A stretch of 64,000 bases of DNA from DHVE2 group archaeon (GTDB lineage Archaea; Thermoplasmatota; Thermoplasmata; Thermoplasmatales; Aciduliprofundaceae), in NCBI GenBank assembly GCA_026993785.1, contig JALWRZ010000010.1, positions 117,199 through 181,198 on the forward strand, read 5' to 3'. Below the pieces are notes generated by a model. The model saw nothing but the letters and a program-made list of their open reading frames with translations, was not told the DNA's origin and did no database searches. Every line of letters begins with the position of its first letter. Position 1 is the stretch's first letter. The translations under genes were made by a program, and so were the position numbers. Below, piece by piece: positions 43,616 through 52,051 of the stretch.

Positions 43616-44182
43616 GTGAGTGCCATTTCGATTCTTGCAGAGATCATAGCCTCGCTCTGGCTTATGCTTCCCGCCTACATACCCAATTCCGCCGCAGTAC
43701 TTTTTAAGGGTCAAACACCCATGGATTTTGGTAAAAACTTCATAGATGGAAGGAGAATCCTGGGCAAAGGAAAAACATGGCGCGGATTCTTGGGTGGCTC
43801 TATCACAGGATTCATCGTAGGAATAATTCAGAATTATCTGGCCGCATACCTGCCGCAAGAATGGTTTCCGCGCTTCTCCACCACCCTCAATTTCCTGGGT
43901 ATACTTCTATGCCTATCCTTTGGCGCCATGATGGGTGATGCTCTGGGTTCATTTATAAAAAGAAGGCTCGGAATAAAAAGCGGTGGCCGTGCGTTTCTTT
44001 TGGATCAGCTTACCTTCGTTCTTTTTGCCTGGCTTCTCCTTGCTATTTTCTATCCCTCCTGGCTTCTTGAGCATTTTGGAAAAATAGTGCCTCTCCTAAC
44101 AATCCTGGTCCTTACGCCTCTCATACACAGAAGTGTTAATATACTGGCTTACAAAATGGGGAAAAAGGATGTGCCCTGGTGA
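43616..44182 (+). CDS. carS: CDP-archaeol synthase
   Basis: 188 residues, about five membrane helices. The family motifs IPNSAAVLFKG, MDFGKNFIDGRRILGKGKTWRGF and GDALGSFIKRRLGIKSGGRA are complete. It activates unsaturated archaetidic acid with CTP to CDP-archaeol, the precursor of archaeal polar lipids, at the membrane. Start is GTG; AAATTTAT ~25 bases upstream indicates a leaderless message. It is a clear marker of archaeal origin. Confidence 0.93.
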   Translation: MSAISILAEIIASLWLMLPAYIPNSAAVLFKGQTPMDFGKNFIDGRRILGKGKTWRGFLGGSITGFIVGIIQNYLAAYLPQEWFPRFSTTLNFLGILLCLSFGAMMGDALGSFIKRRLGIKSGGRAFLLDQLTFVLFAWLLLAIFYPSWLLEHFGKIVPLLTILVLTPLIHRSVNILAYKMGKKDVPW

Positions 44183-44183
44183 A

Positions 44184-44735
44184 TCAAAGCTCCATATTCC
44201 TCGCGAAAATTTCTGCGTTTTCCTTGCTCAGATGGCATATCCGTATGAGTTCTAGGCTTGTATCTTTATGCTCTTCCAGGAATCTTTTTATGGCCATACC
44301 AAAAATCCCTGCAGCTCTTTCTTTGGGAAAGCGGAATATACCGGTGCTTATGGCTGGCATAGAGATGCGCTTTAACTGAAGCTCGTGAGCCCGCAGGAGT
44401 GAATTGTAAACTGCGCGGAAAAGCAGCTCATCCTCTCCATGATTTCCACTCCGCCAGACAGGTCCCACAGCGTGTATAACATACTTAGCCTTAAGGCGAC
44501 CTCCCGAGGTTACCACCGCCTCGCCTGTGGGTACGGGACCCCTCTGCTCAACAAGCTCATCGCTCTCCTTCTGTATCTCGTATCCTCCTGCTCTCACAAT
44601 CGCTCCTGCAACTCCGCCACCATGCTTTAAATTTTCATTGGCAGCATTGACTATGGCGTCCACATCCTCCTGAGTTAAATCGCACACAGCAACTTCAACC
44701 CTTCTTCCCTCAACCTCCCATTTTTTAAGAATCAT
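44184..44735 (-). CDS. Macro domain protein (ADP-ribose/O-acetyl-ADP-ribose hydrolase type)
   Basis: 183 residues from the ATG at 44735 (MILKKWEVEGRRVEVAVCDLTQ); the frame runs to 44807 but the domain begins at the later ATG. ADP-ribose pocket motifs are present: DAIVNAANENLKHGGGVAGAIVRAGG, PTGEAVVTSGGRL, YVIHAVGPVW and MPAISTGIFRFPKERAA. Macro proteins of this MacroD-like type remove ADP-ribose or deacetylate O-acetyl-ADP-ribose. Convergent with carS, 1 bp apart. Confidence 0.88.
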   Translation of the reverse strand: MILKKWEVEGRRVEVAVCDLTQEDVDAIVNAANENLKHGGGVAGAIVRAGGYEIQKESDELVEQRGPVPTGEAVVTSGGRLKAKYVIHAVGPVWRSGNHGEDELLFRAVYNSLLRAHELQLKRISMPAISTGIFRFPKERAAGIFGMAIKRFLEEHKDTSLELIRICHLSKENAEIFARNMEL

Positions 44736-44903
44736 AAAGAGGAATCCCTCTCCATAGATTAATATTTCTCCTTCTCTCGGGGAGATTTGTAGAGGAGCCA
44801 TTTCCAAAGGGGAATATACACCACCTTTCTTACCACCACTATTAATAAAAGGAAAATGCCATCATCACCCCCATATCTACTGAAAACTCTAAGTAAAAAA
44901 AAT

Positions 44904-45425
44904 TCAAAAAATTTTCTTCCTCTTCAATATTAGGAGGAAGAATAGCGCAATGATTACTGCCAGCCATGCATGATTTAGCTCAGGCACCACGCCGCCAGGG
45001 ATTGCATACACTGCATTGCTTGGGGTACTCTCTCCCACAGCGTTCACCGCTGTTACATAGTAGGTATAGGGTATCCCATTAGTTACATCGGTATCGTTGT
45101 ACCAAAGTTGAGTCGCCGGTACGGTAGCTATTGGCGCACCATTACGATACACTTTATATCCAAGTATCTCCGAGCCCCCATCATCAGAAGGAGCATCCCA
45201 GGTTAAATATACATATCCATCACCGGAGTCTGCATTAAGATTGGAAGGCGGGGACGGCGCACCTAAGGAAAGACCCTCCAGGTTATATCCTTCATTAACC
45301 TTGGAGTCAAACAAGTTGAGAGGTGCTTCTGATTTCAACTGCTGCTGGAGAGCTATAGGAACCACTATGGCAGCGATGAAAAGCACGGAGAGCAACCATA
45401 CTAAAGCTTTACATGTGCACACCAT
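44904..45425 (-). CDS. Fibronectin type III surface protein with PEF-CTERM-like tail
   Basis: 173 residues. An N-terminal hydrophobic segment (ALVWLLSVLFIAAIVVPIAL) directs export. One fibronectin type III domain covers ~60-142 (SPPSNLNADSGDGYVYLTWDAP ... GYKVYRNGAPI ... YYVTAVNAVGES). The C-terminus is GGVVPEL, then a hydrophobic helix and KRKK, the layout of archaeosortase sorting signals (PEF-CTERM-like, with PEL). It is probably displayed on the cell surface after tail processing. Function is likely adhesion or protein contact. Confidence 0.75.
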   Translation of the reverse strand: MVCTCKALVWLLSVLFIAAIVVPIALQQQLKSEAPLNLFDSKVNEGYNLEGLSLGAPSPPSNLNADSGDGYVYLTWDAPSDDGGSEILGYKVYRNGAPIATVPATQLWYNDTDVTNGIPYTYYVTAVNAVGESTPSNAVYAIPGGVVPELNHAWLAVIIALFFLLILKRKKIF

Positions 45426-45622
45426 AATGAATACTCCTCCATACCTCTACCTTATTGGAGTGGATACCAGATACCAATAGTTATATGCCCTCCAAATATT
45501 TAAATTTTCTTAAATAAATTTTCCTCGATAAAGTGGCGAAGTACCCTCCTACAGCCAATAAATTTTTGATTTCATATCCTGTCAAATAGGCAATGTAAAA
45601 GGTTAAATATTTTCAAGGGATT

Positions 45623-45692
45623 CCTTTGTTGGTGATGAAAAGAGGGTCAGCTGATGGGATGATGAGCCCTATGAGTGCTGATAAAATAGAGG
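45623..45692 (+). ncRNA. C/D box sRNA candidate in the gfcR leader
   Basis: Box C GTGATGA (45632-45638), 12-nt guide AAAGAGGGTCAG, box D' CTGA (45651-45654), 3-base spacer, box C' ATGATGA (45659-45665), 12-nt guide GCCCTATGAGTG, box D CTGA (45678-45681). Both guide spacings are exactly the 12 nt typical of archaeal 2'-O-methylation guides. The flanks CCTTTGTT (45623) and AATAGAGG (45685) can form a terminal stem. A TATA-like TTAAATAT at 45603-45610 would start transcription near 45630. Targets are not identified; each would be methylated at the base paired 5 nt upstream of D or D'. Confidence 0.75.
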
Positions 45693-45699
45693 TGATGGA

Positions 45700-46287
45700 A
45701 TGAAGAGTGTGGAGGAACTTGCCCAGAGGGCACTGGAATTGAAGAAGAAAGGACTTAATGTGAAGGAGATAGCCTCAGAGCTTCATCTATCCACCACCAC
45801 GGTGGAATGGCTTCTTACCAAGGGTGTCGAGGAAAAAGAGATGCCCAGAGATGTAAAAATCGGGTGGAGGAGCATAGGGATATATCCCTATCGCATCTCC
45901 AAAATTGCTGAGGTAATGACAGATATTATTCTTGAGGAGATGGAGAAACGGGAATTCGATGTGGACTCGGTAATGGGAATTCTGATAAATGGCGTACCCT
46001 TCGCTACCTTTATAGCAGAGGAGATGAATGTAGAGCTAATAATTTACAGGCCTCATCCCAAGCGTGAAGAGGGCGCTTTTTCTTCCAACTACGCCCACAT
46101 CGAAGGTAAAAAGGTTGTGATTGTGGATGATGTTCTCAGCACAGGAGAAACAATGAAAAAGGCTATAGAGGATGTGAAAAAGGCCGGTGGTGAGCCTGTA
46201 CTTTGCGTGGTACTTGTGAACAAAACACCCTGGGATGAGGTTGATGGTGTTCCTCTGAGAGCACTGATAAGGGCAAGAGTTCTCTAA
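45700..46287 (+). CDS. gfcR: GfcR-like regulator: HTH fused to orotate-PRTase-like domain
   Basis: 195 residues. An N-terminal HTH (LKKKGLNVKEIASELHLSTTTVEWLL) is joined to a type I phosphoribosyltransferase fold with the PRPP motif VVIVDDVLSTGETMKKA. Haloarchaeal homologues (once called PyrE2) are transcriptional activators of sugar metabolism genes rather than OPRTases. The GGTGAT ribosome site (45691-45696) overlaps the predicted terminal stem of the C/D sRNA, so sRNA processing or folding could affect translation. Confidence 0.85.
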   Translation: MKSVEELAQRALELKKKGLNVKEIASELHLSTTTVEWLLTKGVEEKEMPRDVKIGWRSIGIYPYRISKIAEVMTDIILEEMEKREFDVDSVMGILINGVPFATFIAEEMNVELIIYRPHPKREEGAFSSNYAHIEGKKVVIVDDVLSTGETMKKAIEDVKKAGGEPVLCVVLVNKTPWDEVDGVPLRALIRARVL

Positions 46288-46494
46288 TCACCTTCTTTTC
46301 TTGGCGTTCCATATCTGCCGATAGAACTCTTCCTCTTTTTTCTTCTCATCCTCCGTCATGGAGCTTTTCTCATCTTCTTTTCCAACATCTTTTGGAAGTC
46401 CCAGCCTATGCCAGAAGGGATTCAGAAGATATTGAATAATTATGGTAGCAACTATTATAACGATTACAGCACATACAGTGCTCCACAAATCCAT
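46288..46494 (-). CDS. Small single-pass membrane protein
   Basis: 68 residues. One N-terminal helix (VCAVIVIIVATIIIQYLL) and a highly charged C-terminal tail with many E/K. No family recognised. It follows aMBF1 with stop/start overlap of one base, so it is in the same operon and might be co-regulated with it. Confidence 0.7.
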   Translation of the reverse strand: MDLWSTVCAVIVIIVATIIIQYLLNPFWHRLGLPKDVGKEDEKSSMTEDEKKKEEEFYRQIWNAKKRR

Positions 46495-46985
46495 TACAAA
46501 GCACCCTTTATGAGATCCCCGAGGGTCAGAGCGGTGCCTTTCTTCTTCTCCTTGCTGCTATATATGGGAGATACCTTCTCTTTCAACTTTATGCCCAACG
46601 CCTTCTCAAGCTTCTTTATAAGCTTCTCATCGGGTCTCATCTCACCCCTCTCGATTTTGGAGATGACTGTTCTTTTCTCCAGTATTTTCTTAGCGAGCTC
46701 TTCCTGCGTGAGTCCGAGTCTCTCTCTGGCTTCCCTTATCACCTTGGGATAATCTTCCACCAGAACCTCCTCCTCTTCCAGATAATCCTTTCTGCTTCTC
46801 CTTCTTTTCCTTTCCAGTCTCTCTCTAACTATTTCCGGTGGGAGATATTTAACGTCCTTGGGAATTTCATTGCCCTTTATTTCCTTTCCGAACTTGGCAC
46901 ATTCATCACAAACATTCAAAATGACGCCTTCGATCACAACCTTCTTTAGCCTGGGAACATCTCTACCGCAAAGCTCACAAATCAT
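46494..46985 (-). CDS. mbf1: Archaeal multiprotein bridging factor 1
   Basis: 163 residues. The N-terminal zinc ribbon has CELCGRDV and CDECAKF cysteine pairs typical of aMBF1. A charged linker follows and then the conserved HTH domain from YPKVIREARERLGLTQEELAKKILEKRTVISKIERGEMRPDEKLIKKLEKALGI in outline. aMBF1 associates with small ribosomal subunits and possibly with TBP. First of a two-gene unit. Confidence 0.93.
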   Translation of the reverse strand: MICELCGRDVPRLKKVVIEGVILNVCDECAKFGKEIKGNEIPKDVKYLPPEIVRERLERKRRRSRKDYLEEEEVLVEDYPKVIREARERLGLTQEELAKKILEKRTVISKIERGEMRPDEKLIKKLEKALGIKLKEKVSPIYSSKEKKKGTALTLGDLIKGAL

Positions 46986-47080
46986 TCATCTCACCGCTTT
47001 AGCCATGCCTTCTCAATATTTATTTTTGTCCCTTTTTCATTCCCTTAAAATGGTTCAAATTCCAAACCTTCTGTGAAAAG

Positions 47081-47088
47081 CTATATAT
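47081..47088 (+). promoter_or_regulatory. TATA box of the serine gene cluster
   Basis: CTATATAT, 33-40 bases before the ATG at 47121, inside a T/A-rich gap of 135 bp that divides divergent mbf1 and the aminotransferase. Confidence 0.55.
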
Positions 47089-47120
47089 CCCTGAATTGGA
47101 TACCCATGCGGTGAGCAAAA

Positions 47121-48203
47121 ATGATAGAGAATACCCCAAAATTGTTTATACCTGGACCAACCGAAGTGGATGATAGAGTTCGGCTGGCTATGGCTCAAAG
47201 GGTTATAGGACATCGCACTAAGGAGATGAGTGAGCTGTACGGTGGGATTGTGGAAAAAATTCAAAAGCTTCTGAACACCAACCACATAGTGATGGTTTTC
47301 ACCTCAAGTGGGACAGGTGTGATGGAGGGCGCTGTAAGAAATCTCGTTAACGAGAACGTGCTCCATGGCGCCTGCGGCGCCTTTGGGAAGAGGTGGTACG
47401 AAATATCAGTTTACAACGGGAAGAACGCGGAACTTGTGTGGGCCGATTGGGGAAGGGCAGTGAAACCCGAGATGATTGCGGAGAAGCTTGAAAAGGGGAA
47501 ACACGAGCTTGTAGCCGTTACCCACAATGAGACTTCCACTGGAGTGCGCAATCCCACAGATGATATCGCGAAGCTTGCCCATGAGAATGATGCCCTAATA
47601 GCCATAGATGCCGTATCCTCGCTATTCGGAGATTTGATAGACGTAAACAAGTACGATGTGGTGATAACCTCTACACAGAAGGCCTTTGCACTTCCCCCGG
47701 GGCTTGCGGTGGCTGTTATAAGCGATGCTGCCATGGAGAAGATGAAAAGCGTGAAAAACAAGGGTTATTACTTCAACTTTGAAGTGATGCTCAAGAAATT
47801 TGAGAAGGCGAAACAGCATCCAACTACCCCGGCAGTTCCTCTTCTCTACGCCATGGATGAGCAACTCAACATCATGCTCAAAGAAGGTATGCAAGCTAGG
47901 TATGAAAGGCATGTGAAGATGCAGAAGCTAGTGCATGATTGGGTGAAGAAGAGGGGGTTTGATCTCTTTGCCGAGAAGGGCTATGAGAGCGTTACCGTTA
48001 CCACGGTTGCAAATACCCTGGGTATTTCTGTTAAGGAGCTGAACGACGAGCTTGTGAAGAGAGGATTGCGCATATCCAATGGTTACGGCGAGCTGAAGGA
48101 AAAGACTTTCAGAATAGCGCACATGGGACAGCTGACACCCCCCGATATCATGGGACTGCTGGACACAATAGACGAGATTCTGGAGGCAAAGGGGGTGTAC
48201 TGA
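47121..48203 (+). CDS. Class V aminotransferase (serine/alanine-glyoxylate type)
   Basis: 360 residues of the alanine-glyoxylate/serine-pyruvate aminotransferase family: LFIPGPTEVDDRVRLAM, HNETSTGV, IDAVSSLFGD and the PLP-lysine motif STQKAFALPPG. Because serA lies 1 bp downstream, it probably acts as the amination step of serine synthesis (3-phosphohydroxypyruvate or hydroxypyruvate to serine form). In several thermophiles the same pair replaces SerC. Confidence 0.88.
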   Translation: MIENTPKLFIPGPTEVDDRVRLAMAQRVIGHRTKEMSELYGGIVEKIQKLLNTNHIVMVFTSSGTGVMEGAVRNLVNENVLHGACGAFGKRWYEISVYNGKNAELVWADWGRAVKPEMIAEKLEKGKHELVAVTHNETSTGVRNPTDDIAKLAHENDALIAIDAVSSLFGDLIDVNKYDVVITSTQKAFALPPGLAVAVISDAAMEKMKSVKNKGYYFNFEVMLKKFEKAKQHPTTPAVPLLYAMDEQLNIMLKEGMQARYERHVKMQKLVHDWVKKRGFDLFAEKGYESVTVTTVANTLGISVKELNDELVKRGLRISNGYGELKEKTFRIAHMGQLTPPDIMGLLDTIDEILEAKGVY

Positions 48204-48204
48204 G

Positions 48205-49119
48205 ATGAAGGTAGGCATATGCGACCCCATTGCCTCGGAGGGCGTGGAAATACTCAAGAAAGAAGGTCTTGAAGTCGTTGATCTAACAGGCATACCCAAG
48301 GAAGAACTTGTAAAGCATGTGGCGGATTTGGATGCTCTCATTGTGCGCAGTGCGACCAAGGTTCGAAAGGAGATGATAGATGCTGCAAAGAATCTAAAGG
48401 TTATCGGTCGTGCAGGTGTAGGCTTAGATAATATAGACGTGGAATACGCCAAGAGCAAAGGGATAAAAGTGATAAACACACCGGGAGCTACGAGCATAAG
48501 CGTTGCAGAGCTCACAATCGGTTTGCTCCTTGCTGTTATGCGAAAAATCGCCTTTGCAGATCGCGAGATGCGCAAGGGTGCCTGGCCTAAAAAGAAGTGC
48601 AAGGGCATAGAGATGTACGGGAAAACTTTGGGCATCATTGGAATAGGCAGGATAGGGCGCGAGGTCGCAAAAAGGGCACGTGCATTCGGGATGCGCGTAA
48701 TCTATTACGATGTCTATCGTCCTGATGAAGCCACCGAGAAAGAGCTTGGCATCGAATTCCGCGATCTAGATTCTCTAGTCTCCGAGGCAGATGTTATCAC
48801 TCTTCATGTTCCTCTTCTTCCGGAGACAAAGCATATGATCAACAGGGAAAGAATCGAGAAAATGAAGGATGGTGCAATAATAATCAACGCAGCCCGCGGC
48901 GGAATAGTGGACGAGGATGCGCTATACGATGCTCTTAAATCTGGCAAGCTTTACGGTGCGGCCCTGGATGTCTATGAGAACGAGCCTCTCAAGGAGAGCA
49001 AGTTGTTTGAGTTGGATAACGTGGTGCTCACACCCCACATAGGAGCCCAAGCGAAGGAGGGACAGACCCGTGCAGGTATAGAAGTTGCGAGAAAAATCGC
49101 CGAGGCTCTCAAATCTTAA
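48205..49119 (+). CDS. serA: D-3-phosphoglycerate dehydrogenase (short form)
   Basis: 304 residues. NAD motif GIIGIGRIGREVAKRA, catalytic arginine in IINAARGGIVDEDAL, glutamate in LDVYENEP and histidine in LTPHIGAQ. It has the substrate and nucleotide domains only; the C-terminal ACT domain of many SerA proteins is missing, so no serine feedback through ACT is expected. It oxidises 3-phosphoglycerate in the serine pathway, with the aminotransferase upstream. Confidence 0.92.
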   Translation: MKVGICDPIASEGVEILKKEGLEVVDLTGIPKEELVKHVADLDALIVRSATKVRKEMIDAAKNLKVIGRAGVGLDNIDVEYAKSKGIKVINTPGATSISVAELTIGLLLAVMRKIAFADREMRKGAWPKKKCKGIEMYGKTLGIIGIGRIGREVAKRARAFGMRVIYYDVYRPDEATEKELGIEFRDLDSLVSEADVITLHVPLLPETKHMINRERIEKMKDGAIIINAARGGIVDEDALYDALKSGKLYGAALDVYENEPLKESKLFELDNVVLTPHIGAQAKEGQTRAGIEVARKIAEALKS

Positions 49120-49194
49120 TTTTTCCTTTTTAATTTTCGGGTGTGGTATAATTGAAGGCCTCTAACCGCGCTCCACGTTTTATGGCTACGATAA

Positions 49195-49207
49195 GAGGTA
49201 CTACCTC
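49195..49207. promoter_or_regulatory. 13-nt perfect dyad upstream of DUF1015 gene
   Basis: GAGGTA-C-TACCTC (6-1-6 palindrome) in the 170-bp serA-DUF1015 gap, about 90 bases before the DUF1015 ATG. Candidate operator or small hairpin; no regulator can be assigned. Confidence 0.35.
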
Positions 49208-49289
49208 CCTTTCTCTAAGTTGTTACATGGCCACTTTATACAAGAAAGAATTTATAATGCAGAATAGAATTACCCTTCGGTGAGGATAA

Positions 49290-50558
49290 ATGGTGGAAGT
49301 AAGGCCCTTCAAAGCTCTCCATTACAATGCAGCTGTTATGGGGAGAGATCTAAGCAAGGTAATAACCCAGCCCTACGATAAAATAGACAGGGAGATGCAG
49401 AATAAGTACTATGAGCGGCACGAGTACAATTTTGTGAAGCTCATTCTTCCCAGGGAGGAGAACAGATACGAGATGGCAGCCAAGCGATTAAGGGAATGGA
49501 AGGAAAAAGGTGTGCTCACAAGGGAGGAAAAACCTGCGATTTACATCTACACTCAAGAATTCGAGCTTAGAGGCAAAAAATACACACGCCGTGGTTTCAT
49601 TGCAGCTATGCGTCTTCATCCCTTTGAGGAGCGCATAGTGCTCCCTCATGAGAAGACACACAAAGGACCGAAGGAAGATCGCCTCAAGATGCTCCACGCG
49701 ACAAAAACGAATCTTGAGGCTGGATTTGTGCTTTACCGTGATGATGGAAGAGTAAAGGAAATAATAGAAGAAGCGCTGAAAGGTGAGCCGGAGTTCTATG
49801 GTGTGGATGATTATGGCACGGTCACAAGGCTTTATCCAGTTTACGATGAGGAAAAGATAAAGATCATTCAGGATGTGCTGCGCGATGAGCAGGTGGTGAT
49901 AGCAGATGGGCATCATAGATATGAAACTGCCGTATATTTCCGCGATGAGATGCGCTCTCTGGTGAAAAACTGGAAGGAGAACCACGCTTTCAACTACCGG
50001 ATGACCTATATGGTAAGCCTCGATGACCCGGGTCTCGTAGTACTTCCGACTCACAGACTGCTGCTCAAGAAAAAGATAGGCGAGGAGCACTGGGAGAAGA
50101 TAAAGAAATATTTCACCGTGGAGGAAATAGATATAAGTGAGGCGGAAAGATATCTTCAGGAAAGGAAGGGAAAGAACACCTTTGTGGTCTACCAAGATGG
50201 TAAAGCCTATGGACTTGAGCTTTCCTCAGATGTAAGCGAGTTTATGAATCCAGGCTGGAGTGAAGCCTATCGCAGCCTCGATGCCGTCGTTCTTCGAGAA
50301 GTGATATTCAAGATAATGGATGTTGTAGAACCTAAAATAGATGAGGATATAATCTACGAGCGCTGGATAGAGGATGCTGTGGATAAAGTGAATGAGGGCA
50401 TCGCCAAGGTTGCGTTTATGCTAAATCCCACTCCACCGGAGAAGGTACTGGAAGTTGCAAGACATCTCGAAAGGATGCCCCAGAAAACCACAGATTTCTA
50501 TCCCAAGGTGATCTCCGGATTCACCATGATGCCCGTGGACGAGAGCGAATTACTGTGA
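49290..50558 (+). CDS. DUF1015 (COG4198) protein
   Basis: 422 residues of DUF1015, full length. Family features are visible: VRPFKALHYNAA, TQPYDKIDREMQ, LPHEKTHKGPKEDRLKML and VVIADGHHRYETAV. The histidine-rich, phosphate-like motif GHHRYETA and ParB/Srx-like DGHHR signature suggest phosphoryl or nucleotide chemistry (the ParB/sulfiredoxin fold includes serine kinase SerK). The gene is commonly next to serA and the class V aminotransferase, so it may act in serine metabolism; this is inferred. GGTGAGGAT before the ATG. Confidence 0.82.
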   Translation: MVEVRPFKALHYNAAVMGRDLSKVITQPYDKIDREMQNKYYERHEYNFVKLILPREENRYEMAAKRLREWKEKGVLTREEKPAIYIYTQEFELRGKKYTRRGFIAAMRLHPFEERIVLPHEKTHKGPKEDRLKMLHATKTNLEAGFVLYRDDGRVKEIIEEALKGEPEFYGVDDYGTVTRLYPVYDEEKIKIIQDVLRDEQVVIADGHHRYETAVYFRDEMRSLVKNWKENHAFNYRMTYMVSLDDPGLVVLPTHRLLLKKKIGEEHWEKIKKYFTVEEIDISEAERYLQERKGKNTFVVYQDGKAYGLELSSDVSEFMNPGWSEAYRSLDAVVLREVIFKIMDVVEPKIDEDIIYERWIEDAVDKVNEGIAKVAFMLNPTPPEKVLEVARHLERMPQKTTDFYPKVISGFTMMPVDESELL

Positions 50559-50622
50559 CTCCCATTCTTCCCTTTTTATTAATAGCAGCAAGAGATTTAT
50601 TACTCCAAAGGGCGCGTTTGAT

Positions 50623-50636
50623 AAGATAATTATCTT
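50623..50636. other. 14-bp perfect palindrome in convergent gap
   Basis: AAGATAATTATCTT, lying between the convergent DUF1015 and glutamine synthetase-like genes in a 145-bp gap. It could form a cruciform or terminator for either direction, but no T-tract directly follows, so a role is uncertain. Confidence 0.35.
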
Positions 50637-50703
50637 CATAATTGAGGCTATGGGTGCGAAAGCCCACCTTTTGTACAAGAGAATAATATTTCCTCTCAAT
50701 ACC

Positions 50704-51924
50704 TTAAAGGTCCCTATACTTTCTAATCTCCCAATCGGTCACTTCTTGAGAGAATTCGGCAATTTCTTTCTTCTTGAGCTCCAAGAAGGTGTTAAATAAT
50801 TCGTTACCCAAGCATTCTTTAACAAACTCATCACTTTCCATGAGCTCTATGGCTTCCTCAAGAGAGGAGGGCAACGAGGGATAATTTCTGAGAGCACTCT
50901 CTTCAAGAGAATAGAGATCCCGCTCCACAGGATCAGGAGGCTCCATCTTTTTCTTAATTCCATCGAGGCCTGCAAGCACTATGAGAGAGAATGCAAGATA
51001 TGGGTTTGCTGCAGAATCGGAGTTGCGTACCTCTATGTCCTTCATTCTTGCGGGGACCCTTATAAGCGTGCTCCTGTTTCTGTAACCCCAGGCAAGATAC
51101 CGTGGCGCTTCCAAGCCACCTGCCAGCCTTTTATAAGAATTTATCGTTGGATTGGTAACCGCAGCCATATATGGCATGTGCTCTAAAATGCCGCCTATGA
51201 AGTATCTTGCCTCCTGGGTGATCTCTTCTTCACCCCGGAACACATTTTTCTCTCCCTTCTTAAGAAATATGTGAACATGCATACCATTTCCCGCCATATC
51301 TTTCTTTAATTTGGGCATGTAAGAAACCTGCATACCCATATCCTTGGCAATCCATCGCGACGCTATTTTCGTATATACAGTATAATCGCAGGTTCGTTCC
51401 ACAGTATCGATCCATACCAGTTCCACCTCCACCTGACCAGCAGCGTTCTCGTGATGATGGTACCTCACCGGTATTCCCATTTCCTGCACCGCTTCGCTTA
51501 CCCTTCTTCTGTATTCGAAGGTATCATCGAGATATGGAGGCGCGAAATAATGGGTGTTTCCGTTCTTCTCTTCATTGAGAACGAAAAATTCCAGTTCGGG
51601 GCGGAGCACGGCGATGTATCCCATATTCTCAAGTTCCATATCCACTCGATGTGCCAGGTTCTTTGGGTCTTTCTCAAAGGGCTCTTGCTTGTAGAAGGTG
51701 CGAAGTAGAACCATATACTCTCTGTCTCGCCAGGGTATTTTAACAAGGGTATCCATATCTGGCTTGGCAACAAGGTCAGAACGATTAACCGACGCAAAGC
51801 CTGGAATTGAGGAACCATCTATACCTATACCATTTTTGAAAAAGGATTCATAATCCCTGCGCAGTGCAACAGTATGTATTCTTCCCTCAATATCCGTTAG
51901 ATTGGCATAAATCCATTCAGTCAT
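50704..51924 (-). CDS. Divergent glutamine synthetase paralogue
   Basis: 406 residues, shorter than the usual ~440-470. Active-site motifs remain: DGSSIPGF, RPELEFFVL (both glutamates), ENAAGQVEVE (EVAPGQHE in typical enzymes), NGMHVHIFL, SYKRLAGGLEAP, YRNRSTLIRVP and DIEVRNSDSAANPYL. The metal and glutamate positions are kept but the loops around ammonia and substrate differ. It may be a glutamine synthetase of lower activity, a regulator or a gamma-glutamyl ligase of another amine. A minus-strand TATA (ATATTTTTATG near 51938-51948) implies a leaderless message. Confidence 0.83.
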   Translation of the reverse strand: MTEWIYANLTDIEGRIHTVALRRDYESFFKNGIGIDGSSIPGFASVNRSDLVAKPDMDTLVKIPWRDREYMVLLRTFYKQEPFEKDPKNLAHRVDMELENMGYIAVLRPELEFFVLNEEKNGNTHYFAPPYLDDTFEYRRRVSEAVQEMGIPVRYHHHENAAGQVEVELVWIDTVERTCDYTVYTKIASRWIAKDMGMQVSYMPKLKKDMAGNGMHVHIFLKKGEKNVFRGEEEITQEARYFIGGILEHMPYMAAVTNPTINSYKRLAGGLEAPRYLAWGYRNRSTLIRVPARMKDIEVRNSDSAANPYLAFSLIVLAGLDGIKKKMEPPDPVERDLYSLEESALRNYPSLPSSLEEAIELMESDEFVKECLGNELFNTFLELKKKEIAEFSQEVTDWEIRKYRDL

Positions 51925-52051
51925 CTAAGGGAGAAGTGCATAAAAATATTTCAAGTTTTCTTATTTAAAGATTCTCCCTAAAAACTTGACACATCTTCAA
52001 AATTTTCATGGAGCGAAGTCTTTAAGAGCATTGGCGACCTTAGGGAAGTGA

